The notes beneath the pieces are model-generated. The model saw nothing but the letters and a program-made list of their open reading frames with translations. It ran no database searches and was not told the origin of the DNA. The position numbers and the translations under genes are program-made. From Orientallactaga sibirica (Eukaryota > Chordata > Mammalia > Rodentia > Dipodidae), in NCBI GenBank assembly GCA_036365145.1, contig JAEOAD010000001.1, positions 104,347,001-104,411,000 on the forward strand: a stretch of 64,000 nt of DNA, given 5' to 3'. Of this stretch, positions 34,690-42,830 are shown one piece after another; positions within the stretch are counted from its first letter, which is position 1, and each line of letters starts with the position of its first letter.

Positions 34690-35799
34690 TTAAATGAGCA
34701 AGCCATGGAAGAAATCCAAGACAAATCCAATTTCATCAGTTCCCACATTTACACAAAAATTGACCTGTTATACTATCACTCCTCACACCATCACTACCAA
34801 ATAATTTTCTACACTTGCTTCGGATTTAGGAGCACACTGTAGCATAGCAGTTATGATGTTGCCTTGATTTCATCCTGCAGTTCAAGCATTGTTTTGCATA
34901 AGCATTCAAAATTAGAATGCAACGAGATGCCAGGTCTAAAAAGAACAGCCACATGACCTTCTATTTAAATCTGTATTCCCACTGTCCTCTACATCTTAGC
35001 TGCTTTACCCCTAGATTAGAAACACATGAGCCTTCAATTCTACAAAAGTTCTTGCAACCAGGCATTTATGGTTAAAGCATTTTTTTAATATGCCATTCGT
35101 GAGCACAATGAACATTTAACATGTGCTGCTTGAGTTCCACTCAAATGTTAACAAACCCTTTTATGTCAGGCTCAGAGGTGTACTTTCTGCCAAGCCAACC
35201 CTGGGTAAAAAATTTACCCAGCAGAGTTAGCCATTCACACAGTTTATAAGCACCTCCATAAATGACAGAATTTCTGTATCTTAAAGAGTTGCCCCATCCC
35301 AGGGAGCACTTAATATCTAGATTCAAGGTTATAATAAGTAACTCTCCTGCCTTAGAACTCAGCCATAGGAACTCAGCATGCGCTAACTCATGCCTGTCCC
35401 TAAGTGCCACTGGAAGCTCACCTTTCACCCAGCTGGCTCCTCTCAAGTGCTACACTGTAATGGTGGTAAGCCCTTGGAAGGCTCATGCATTTTTGCCAAA
35501 ATAAAAACAACAAAACCAAATATACTCTTTAGGACAAAGGTCAACTGCTAGAGGGCATTTGAGGACTCCTGTCACTACCCGAGGATCAACTCAAATTAAG
35601 GCCACTTTCTCCCTGAAGTCACTAAAGCCACAGAAGAGCCACAATACTGTCGACATTCACAACAGGACCAAACATTGATGAATGAGTGGTAAGGAAAAGT
35701 AAGTCAACATCTTTACTTGAAATATTTGATTTGTTAAGTGGTTCTCAGTTCCAAGAATGAATTAAGTCTACTGAGAACAGTAAAAATTCATAAAGTTGG
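34690..35799. other. GPAM intron c2-c3, unique part
   Basis: About 1.1 kb with no element I recognise. Confidence 0.4.
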
Positions 35800-35948
35800 G
35801 GGCTGGAGAGATGGCTTAGCATTTAAGGCGCATGCCTGCGAAAGCCTAAGGACACAGGTTCGAGTCTCCAGGACCCACATAAGCCAGATGCACAAGATGA
35901 CTCATGCAGCTGGAGTGGAGTTTGCAGTGGCTGGGGTCCTGGTGCGCC

Positions 35949-35985
<37 letters not shown>

Positions 35986-36060
35986 CTTTATCTCTCTCTG
36001 TCTGGCTCTTTCTCTCTCTGTCACTCTCAAATAAATCAATAAATACATAAAATTTTTAAA
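35800..36060 (+). repeat. DIP-like SINE
   Basis: Full DIP with long (CT)n, flanked by aaaattcataaagttg and its near copy, a target duplication. Confidence 0.93.
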
Positions 36061-36131
36061 AATTCATGAAGTTGAAAACCTCACTCACATTTCACTCTCA
36101 TTTATGCAGCAACAAGCAGGGGTGTTCTTAC

Positions 36132-36254
36132 CCAGCTCTGAGGAGTGCAGGAGTAACAACACCTTCCCACGAACGGCCTCTTGTGGCTCATTAGGCTTTC
36201 TTTCCATTTCAGTGTTGCAGATCGGAAGAATGTAGGTCGAAAACTACAGTCACT
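36132..36254 (-). CDS. GPAM: GPAM coding exon c2 (residues 35-75)
   Basis: 123 nt, phase 0 to 0, acceptor ttatcag and donor TGG|gtaag. It encodes 41 residues from SDCSFRPTFF through CCYSCTPQSW, part of the cytosolic N-terminal region before the acyltransferase domain. One position reads MSHKRPF where the mammalian norm is MSRKRPF. Confidence 0.96.
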
Positions 36255-36516
36255 CTGATAAAAACAAGGGGAAAACCAAGCTTAATTGGCAAGAGAAATG
36301 CACTTGTCTATTTGATCTCTAGGACTAAGATATTTCAAATGGAAGAGAAACTGACAATGTGTTCTTCTTCAGGGAGTATAATTCCATGTGTCTCACATAG
36401 TGCTTTTCATGATGAACACTCGGAAATGAGCAAAAGTTGATTAAGTAAGAATAGCAATAGCTGGAAACAATTGGTATAAACTCAGTAGAGCATTCACAGG
36501 TTTAAACACAAAGTTG

Positions 36517-36728
36517 GGGGCCGGAGAGATGGCTTAGTGGTTAAGCACTTGCCTGTGAAGCCTAAGGACACCAGTTCGAGGCTCAATTCCCCATGACCCA
36601 CATAAGCCAGAGGCACTAGGTGGTGGGTGCATATGGAGTTCATTTGCAGTGGCTGGAGGCCCTAGTGCATCCATTCTCTCCCCCCACCCCCGCTCTCTCT
36701 TGCTAATAAATAAATAAATAATAAACAC
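36517..36728 (+). repeat. DIP-like SINE
   Basis: DIP with a C-rich interruption in the CT tail; 'caaagttgg' flanks both sides. Confidence 0.9.
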
Positions 36729-36748
36729 ATTTTTTTAAAAAAGCAAAG

Positions 36749-36970
36749 TTGGATAAATGGATAAAGAAACTATGGCATATATACATAATGGCATAGTATT
36801 CAGCCATAACAAAAAATGAAACCCGACAAAGCCTGGAGTTTGTATGTTAACAGTAATAACCAGGCACAGAGAGACAAATATTAAATGTTCTTATTCACAT
36901 GTGGAAGCCAAAGAAATTGACCTCCTGGAAGGAAAGAGTAGAACAGTGGCAGCCCAAAGCTGTAGCAGGT
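36749..36970 (+). repeat. Old L1 3-prime region
   Basis: Motifs ctatggcatatatacataatg, agtattcagccataac and tgttcttattcacatgtgg match the conserved distal region of old mammalian L1s. Confidence 0.65.
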
Positions 36971-37029
36971 CAAAGGAACTTCAGACGGCAGGATGAAGAC
37001 AAGCTTCTGGATCCCTATGTCAATTAACT

Positions 37030-37238
37030 TCTGTTGAGACAAAGCTGGGTGTATCCCAGGGTGGCCCCACTATGCAGCCAGTAGGAATCTAGAACTTCTG
37101 ATCTTCCTGCCTTCATCTCCCAAGTTCAGGAATTACAGGGGTGTGCCACTATGGTGTTTCACATAATACAGGGGATGGAACCTGGGATCTTGTGCATGCT
37201 AGGCAAGCACTCAACCAACTGAGCTAAACCCCCATTTA
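37030..37238 (-). repeat. B4-like SINE (B1/ID fusion)
   Basis: A reverse B1-like part is followed by a reverse ID-like part (gctaggcaagcactcaacca), the layout of a B4-type element in minus orientation. Confidence 0.6.
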
Positions 37239-37319
37239 AAAAGGTGCACACCTTTAATACCAGCACCTGGGAGGCAGAGGCAGGAAGATGAGACTAGTAC
37301 TCTTCTTCTGTGTTGTTTT

Positions 37320-37680
37320 CCCATTTCAGCTTAACACAGGATGGCTTATATATGACCTCTATACCAATTGAAGGCGCACACCTTTAATCCCAGCACTAGG
37401 GAGGCAAAGGAAGGAGGATTGTTGTGAATTTAAGGCCACCCTGAGAATACAGAGTGAATTCCAGGTCAGCCTGGGCTAGAGTGGGACCCTACCTCAAAAA
37501 ACCAAAACATAAAAAAAGTAAAATGCCCTCATTATTTTTCAACATAATACAGGATGGCTTAGATATGACCTCTATACCAATTGATAGAAACTGTCCTCAT
37601 TATTTTTCGACACAGCATGGGATAGTTTAGATATGACCTCTCTATTAATTTACAGAAAGTTTCCTGATTAGGATTCAGAA
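37320..37680 (+). repeat. Short tandem repeat, about 68-bp unit, split by B1
   Basis: Units contain 'ggatggctta(t/g)atatgacctct'. They occur at about 37,334, 37,545 and 37,612, and the last two are spaced 68 bp apart. A B1 (37,370-37,518) separates the first from the second. Confidence 0.75.
37370..37518 (+). repeat. B1 SINE
   Basis: B1 lacking a few 5-prime bases, inside the 68-bp tandem repeat. Confidence 0.88.
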
Positions 37681-37869
37681 TGTTACATGAATGAGATCGG
37701 AACAACTGATGAGGTCAGAGGTCAAAGACTTTTAGAGGAGTAGAGGAGGGTTTAACCCTACCAGAGCAGAATGACTGTCTTTTACATTCCAGTCTTTAAA
37801 CTCTCTTGATAAGATAAAGAGATATTATTAAGTGTGCCTTGTTTGTTGTTGTTATTTGCTCCTTTCTGG

Positions 37870-37871
37870 TT

Positions 37872-37902
<31 letters not shown>

Positions 37903-38197
37903 ATAGTGATCCTCCTACCTCTGCCTCCGGAGTGCTGGGATTAAAGGCGTTTGGTTTTTCTTTGAGGTAGGATCTCACTCTAGCCCAGACAGTCCCGGAA
38001 TTCATCATGAAGTCTTAGGCTGACCTGGAACTCACAGTAATCCTCCTATCTCTGCCCCTTCCCCCACCCCTCCCACCCCCAGCACTGGGATTAAAGGGTA
38101 TGCACCACCAGGCCAGGCTGTTTTGGTTTTTCTAGGTAGGGTCTCACTCTAGCCCAAGCTGACTGGGATTAAAGACATGTACAACCACGCCCAGCTG
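37870..38197 (-). repeat. Three consecutive reverse B1 elements
   Basis: A partial B1 (to about 37,950) is preceded by (TTTTG)n. A B1 with a C-rich insertion follows (37,951-38,118), then one with an internal deletion (38,119-38,197). Confidence 0.85.
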
Positions 38198-38271
38198 CTT
38201 TGCTTTTTAACATAATGACTATGCTTAAATTTTCCAATTTTTCTTCCCAATTGATATCATTGAAAATGTTA

Positions 38272-39570
38272 ACTTTGGGGGTGAAAAGGCCTAAGTGAGG
38301 TCAGAGGAAGAGATTGAGTAAAGGAAAAGTGGAGGGAGGGCTAATCAAAATCTAAGAGGATATAAATAAGTCATAGGGAAACCTACTTTTCTGGACATGG
38401 AACACTCAGAAGCCATAGATTGTTACTAGGAAATTTTCAGTGCCAGGGATGGGATACCTTCCAGTGAGTTGTTGGCTGGGGAGGTCACATATACCCCTAA
38501 AACATTATAGGCCATTGCCGAGGCCCTTGGTTTCCCACCTGGAATAGATGGTAAGACCCTATTGCTGAAGACTCCACATACTTGGGCTGCAAGGTCACTG
38601 AGAAATCCTGCTGGAGCTGAGCTGAAAGCCTCCTCCATGTGAACCAGCTGACAGAAGGCTGGAAAAAGCTACACTGCATGCAGTTCAATGGGAGAGAGAA
38701 AACACCAGTGAAGGTACTCAACAGTGAACACTGCAAGCTTTAAATTTGGCCAGCCAGGCCAAATGAGTCAACGAGTACAATAGTGGCATGTCTGTTATGG
38801 GGAAACAAACCACTCTCTACTTGGACTGGAGGCCCGCTCCATGGGAGGAAATACATCCGTGATACTGAAAACCTATGACAGGGGTAGTCATGAGCCCTAG
38901 GGGTGTAACGTCTGCTTGTGTCACCCTACATGTATATACTATGCTCTCCAAACTTCCCAGTAAGCACTTCTCTTAATGTCCACACCCATATATTAATGCT
39001 ACTCTCACTTTTGGTTAGAGAAGCTTCTCTTTTCAAATGGTGGTGACCTTGGAATGACTCACAAGGCACCATGGTGCTGAGAAGAAGGGACAGAGGAGTG
39101 CTCAGCACTGAAACATCTCAAACCCACCTTCCAAGGCTCAGGGTCCATTGAGGAAGAGGTGGCAGAAAGAATGTAAGAGCCAAAGGAAGACTAGGATTCC
39201 TTACAACGTGCTCCTCCAGACACAAAATGGCCTGGATATCCATGACCTCACAGTGCCTGACACTACCTACACAAGACCATCATAATAGGAGGAAAAGATC
39301 ATGACATCAAACTGAAAAGAGAGACTGATTGAGAGGGGGAGGGGATATAATGGAGAGTGAAGTTTCAAAGGGGAAAGTGGGGGGGGGGGAAGTACCATGG
39401 GATATTGTCTGCAATTAAAGAAATTATCGCTGGGCGTGGTGGTGCACGCCTTTAATCCCAGCACTTGGGAGGCAGAGGTAGGAGGATCACCGTAAGTTCA
39501 AGGCCACCCTGAGACTGCATAGTTAATTCCAGGTCAGCCTGGATCAGAGTGAAACCCTACCTCAAAAAAC

Positions 39571-39607
<37 letters not shown>

Positions 39608-39630
39608 AGTTGTCAATAAAACAAAAAGAA
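38272..39630 (+). repeat. L1 3-prime UTR segment, copy B, with B1 inside
   Basis: Same L1 3-prime sequence as 28,046-29,085, here continuing through a purine-rich G run (39,380-39,390) and taccatgggatattgtc. A B1 interrupts it, and it ends at agttgtcaataaaac. Plus orientation, antisense to GPAM. Confidence 0.78.
39428..39605 (+). repeat. B1 SINE inserted in L1 3-prime end
   Basis: Near-consensus B1 with about 35 As. Flanks aaagaaattatc and aaagaagttgtc look like a diverged target duplication. Confidence 0.92.
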
Positions 39631-39786
39631 AATGTTAACTTATGATTCAATTTCATAAATATCACTTCTAAGATCTGGAAGTAGTTTTGACAGTGATTAA
39701 CTTTATGTAATATTATACTACTATGAACAATTCCAATAATGGCAGTATGTATTTTTAGGTTAAGTAGCTCAAAATCTTAAACTTAC

Positions 39787-39888
39787 CCATTCTTCACTCG
39801 TATGTTTACATCGACCTAGGCTGTATTCTGATGAATTTGGTAGATAAGAAACATCTATTGTGCTAAGGGTCAGTGCAGACTCATCCAT
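39787..39888 (-). CDS. GPAM: GPAM coding exon c1 (start codon; residues 1-34)
   Basis: The exon runs 39,917 to 39,787 between acceptor ccttacag and donor gtaagt. The initiator ATG is at 39,888-39,886 in strong context (G at -3, G at +4). The coding part gives 34 residues beginning MDESALTLSTIDVSYLP and ending TSEEW, phase 0. The start was chosen because it matches the mammalian GPAT1 N-terminus. An upstream ATG in the same exon (39,914) opens a short overlapping out-of-frame uORF. Confidence 0.96.
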
Positions 39889-39914
39889 GTCACAAAGTGT
39901 AATTCCCCAACCAT
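39870..39914 (-). CDS. Overlapping upstream ORF in GPAM start-codon exon
   Basis: ATG at 39,914-39,912, with weak -3 context (C) but G at +4, opens 14 codons ending in TGA at 39,872-39,870. This stop lies 14 nt beyond the first base of the main GPAM ATG, in another frame. Ribosomes that use it cannot reinitiate forward at the main start, so it may damp translation. Not known to be translated. Confidence 0.4.
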   Translation of the reverse strand: MVGELHFVTWMSLH

Positions 39915-40266
39915 GTGCTGTAAGGAAAAGGGACCACTGAAGATAAGAACAAGCCACACTTAGTACCAGATCTCAAAATTCTGATGTCTACATTATTTTG
40001 TTCCATAACGGGTTGTCAAATCAACTTGTCACTGAGTCACAGTGCAAAAGCTGTCCCTAAGTGCTGAAGTGTCACTCAGTGGTACAGCACTAGCCTAGCA
40101 CACTGTATTTACATGAACTAGAAGGCTATCCTGATTGGAGAAATCAAACCTCAACATTTGAACCCTAATGCTTCCCTAAATGTCTAAGGATACAATATTT
40201 GTAACTTTGGATATCCTAAACAAAACTACTGTGCCGTCACTTGCAAGAGAAAATAAGAGCACATCT

Positions 40267-40480
40267 AGGGCTGGAGAGATGGCTCAGCAGCTAAAGCGCT
40301 TGCCTGCAAAGCCTAATGATCTGGTTTGATTCCCCAGTACCCAAGTAGAGACAGATGCACAAAGTGGCACACGCATCTGCAGTTCATTTGCAGTGGCTAG
40401 AGGCCGTGACATGCCCATTCTCATTCATATTCTCTCTCTCTCCCTCTCTCCTTGCAAAAAAAAAAATATTAAAAAATAAA
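40267..40480 (+). repeat. DIP-like SINE
   Basis: DIP flanked by agcacatct repeats. Confidence 0.9.
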
Positions 40481-40699
40481 AGCACATCTCTGACATGCAA
40501 CAAATAACTATTGTACTTTGAATAATTTCTGGGAGAATGAAGCCATGAGCTTATTTAATTCATCACACATTAAACGTAGGCACATAAGGTTTTGAAAATT
40601 ATGAAATGGGAATTTTCACTTGTACATACTTATGCAATATAGAGAAGCAACTAAGGCACCTGTTAAGTTTCTCATTAAACTGAATTAAGCTTCTTAATT

Positions 40700-40880
40700 T
40701 AAAAAAAAAAACTATTTATTTATTTATTTGCAAGCAGAGAGACACAGACAGAGAAAATGGGCAAACTCCAGATGCATGGATCACTTTGTGCATCTGGCTT
40801 TATGTAGGTACTGGGGAATCAAACCCAGGTTGCTAGGCTTTGCAGGCAAGCACCTTAACCACTGAGCCACCTCTCCAGCC
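40700..40880 (-). repeat. DIP-like SINE, internally deleted
   Basis: Reverse DIP missing the agggcctctagccactgc block. Confidence 0.85.
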
Positions 40881-41343
40881 CAAACTTCTGGATTTTTTTT
40901 TTTGTGTGTGTGTGTGTGATGCTTTAAAATAAATGAGATTTGTACTCTTAATAAACACACCTAAAGGCTCTAAAAGTAAAAGACATCACTTGGGACCATG
41001 TATTTTTTTTTTTAAGTTTTCACCCTAGGAAAACGTTGAGAGTGTGAGCTTGCAAAATAGGTATTAACACAAAAATTTTTAAAGTTTGTAATATAATCTC
41101 TATTCTCTAATTCTAGTCGTTGGTTATTTCTCACCGGGTGTTAGATTATTCTCTTAACATCCTAAAAGACTTCCTCCAGTTAACAGTGTTCTCCCAATGG
41201 CATACTCTGACTTCTTTACAATCCCCATGCAGATTCGATCCAACAACTATCATCCTCAAACTAACCATATGCGTCCTTAATAAGTCAACATTAATAATAA
41301 TCTGACATCCCAAGCCAGGGAGCAGAGCAGTAAAGCAACGCAC

Positions 41344-41442
41344 CTGGGATGAAAGTTCTTCTCTATCAGGAAGTGAAAATCAGCACTCAGCTTCCAGCTT
41401 CTGGTGCAGAATGTCCACACTACAGGGGGAGCACGCTACTGC
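41344..41442 (-). other. GPAM: GPAM noncoding 5-prime UTR exon 2
   Basis: A 99-nt candidate exon bounded on the minus strand by a pyrimidine-rich acceptor (tttctcag) and a donor CATCCCAG|GTGCG. It contains no ATG, fitting 5-prime UTR between the CpG-island exon and the start-codon exon. Support is splice-site form and position only. Confidence 0.55.
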
Positions 41443-41557
41443 CTGAGAAAAGAAAAGAGGAGAGATCAAGGGAGGAAAGAGACTGCTGCCAATAGGAAGT
41501 CCACGCCTAGTGCCTCCCTCCTCACAGGGTTTACTCAAGGTCAAGGAGGTATAAAAG

Positions 41558-41600
<43 letters not shown>

Positions 41601-41632
41601 AAGGAAGGAAGGAGAGAGAGAGAGAGAAAGAG

Positions 41633-41699
<67 letters not shown>
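41558..41699 (+). repeat. (GA)n(GGAA)n(GAAA)n purine tract
   Basis: About 140 nt pure purine on the plus strand, hence pure pyrimidine on the transcribed GPAM sense strand. It starts about 115 nt upstream of noncoding exon 2. Confidence 0.97.
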
Positions 41700-41717
41700 A
41701 ACAGAAGAAGAAAAAAG

Positions 41718-41838
41718 AGCCAAGCATGGTGGCACACTCCTAGCACTGGATTGCCATGAGTTCCAGGCTAGCCTGGGACTACAGAGTGAGTTTCAGGTCA
41801 GCCTGGGCTACAGTGAGACCATCCCTCCAAAAACAACG
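41718..41838 (+). repeat. B1 SINE, internally deleted
   Basis: B1 head and tail joined (gccaagcatggtggcacac to gtgagaccatccc). Confidence 0.85.
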
Positions 41839-42079
41839 AAAAAGAAGAAAAAAAGGAAAAGAAAAGAAAATCCCTGACGGCTTCGGGCAGCTGTGCTGAG
41901 CAGAGCACTGCAGGACCTGAACCAGGCAGAGAGGCAGGAGGTCCACGTCCAATGTTTAAGTGCCCCACTGCACTGCACACCATCTGTGTGAATTTGGACA
42001 AGCTGGTTAACTTCTAAGCCTCGGTTACCTCATCTGGAAAATGGGCAGAACACCATGCCTCTTACTTGGGTTGCAAGTA

Positions 42080-42762
42080 GGACTGAACAGTACACACCAA
42101 GCGCCGGGCATGCCCTGTGACACACGGCGGGAGCGAGCGCACGGGCCAGCCACGAGTGGCTGCAGTCACCGGATTCTCCCGGGAGCCAGCTGCTCCCAGG
42201 AGCCCCCTGCTCCTCAGTGTTCCCCGGGGATGGCATTGGCAGCCCGCTCCCTCGTCCACCGACAAGATGCTTGTGGGGAGGAGGACCGCCCCTGGATGTC
42301 CACTCCCCGGGGAGCCTAGGCTGGTCTCCTGGGAACAGAACGGCGGGGAACCCCGTCTCCCTGCAGGAGGCCGGCCCACTTCTCAGGGGGAACCTCGGAG
42401 CTCGGGGGAGCAAGGCCGGGGGAGACGGTCCACCCTGGACACCTGCAAGCCTCGCGAGAGGTCCCGGGAGAGGGGCGAGCACGCACCTGTCGAGGCGCCG
42501 GGCCGAGCAGCGTCCGCAGCCGCAGCCCGCACCGCGCTCGGGCTCCTCCAGCCGGCTGCTCGCGCTTCTGGCCGCAGCTGCCAGCGCTCCGAGCCGCCTG
42601 CGCCTGCTGCAGTGTCGCCCTGATGACGCAACCGGCGCGCCACAGTGACGCAGGGCCGCCGGAGACCCGCTCCAGAGTGGGCGGGGCCCTGCCGCGTGTG
42701 CGCTCTTAGCGTAGACCGGTGCGGGGATTCCTAAGGGGTCGCACCGCCTAGGCCTCGCGCGC

Positions 42763-42770
<8 letters not shown>
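42080..42770 (-). promoter_or_regulatory. CpG-island promoter region of GPAM
   Basis: This is the only markedly GC- and CpG-rich stretch in the window, lying just upstream of the first GPAM exons. Visible elements are a GC box (gggcgggg, 42,679-42,686), two CRE-like TGACGCA motifs (42,624-42,630 and 42,646-42,652) and a CACGTG E-box (42,766-42,771) at the boundary with the TG repeat. No TATA box is evident, as is usual for CpG-island promoters. GPAM is known to be controlled by lipogenic factors such as SREBP-1c and ChREBP. Assigning these particular motifs to those factors is inference. Confidence 0.75.
42487..42620 (-). other. GPAM: GPAM noncoding exon 1 (donor seen, 5-prime end estimated)
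   Basis: A strong minus-strand donor, CGACAG|GTGCGTG, ends a GC-rich exon at 42,487 inside the CpG island. The transcription start cannot be read from sequence, so the upstream edge at about 42,620 is a guess placing it between this donor and the GC box and CRE-like sites. The exon would be 5-prime UTR. Confidence 0.5.

Positions 42771-42829
<59 letters not shown>
42766..42829 (+). repeat. (TG)n dinucleotide repeat
   Basis: Uninterrupted TG run leading from the CpG island into the minisatellite. Confidence 0.98.

Positions 42830-42830
<1 letters not shown>

Larger units (their letters stand above)
41443..42486 (-). other. GPAM intron 1
   Basis: This intron holds a purine-rich microsatellite, a B1 fragment, a MIR-like segment (about 41,985-42,050, resembling the MIR core on the plus strand) and the downstream part of the CpG island. 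Plus-strand open frames of 90-170 codons here are GC-island artefacts. Confidence 0.5.
1..42650 (-). other. GPAM: GPAM gene span (3-prime end outside window)
   Basis: Minus-strand gene for mitochondrial glycerol-3-phosphate acyltransferase 1, which transfers an acyl group from acyl-CoA to sn-1 of glycerol 3-phosphate on the outer mitochondrial membrane. It was recognised from exon translations that match the mammalian GPAT1 family throughout: N-terminal MDESALTL, HRSHID motif I, GGFFIRRR motif II, FLEGTRSRSGK motif III and IPVGISYDR motif IV. All 17 single-copy coding exon positions join in consistent phase with GT donors and AG acceptors. Three exons are present twice through an internal tandem duplication. 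Transcription would start in the CpG island near 42.6 kb. The 3-prime-most exons, about 120 residues, are outside the window. The left boundary given is simply the window edge. Confidence 0.97.

Noticed and set aside
41404..41877. 157-codon plus-strand frame and its Ser-Leu-Phe-rich minus counterparts
   Set aside because: Low-complexity translation of the (GA)n/(GAAA)n tract.
42041..42648. Plus-strand frames of 92-168 codons in the CpG island
   Set aside because: GC-rich promoter and 5-prime exon sequence has few stop codons by composition. No recognisable domains.
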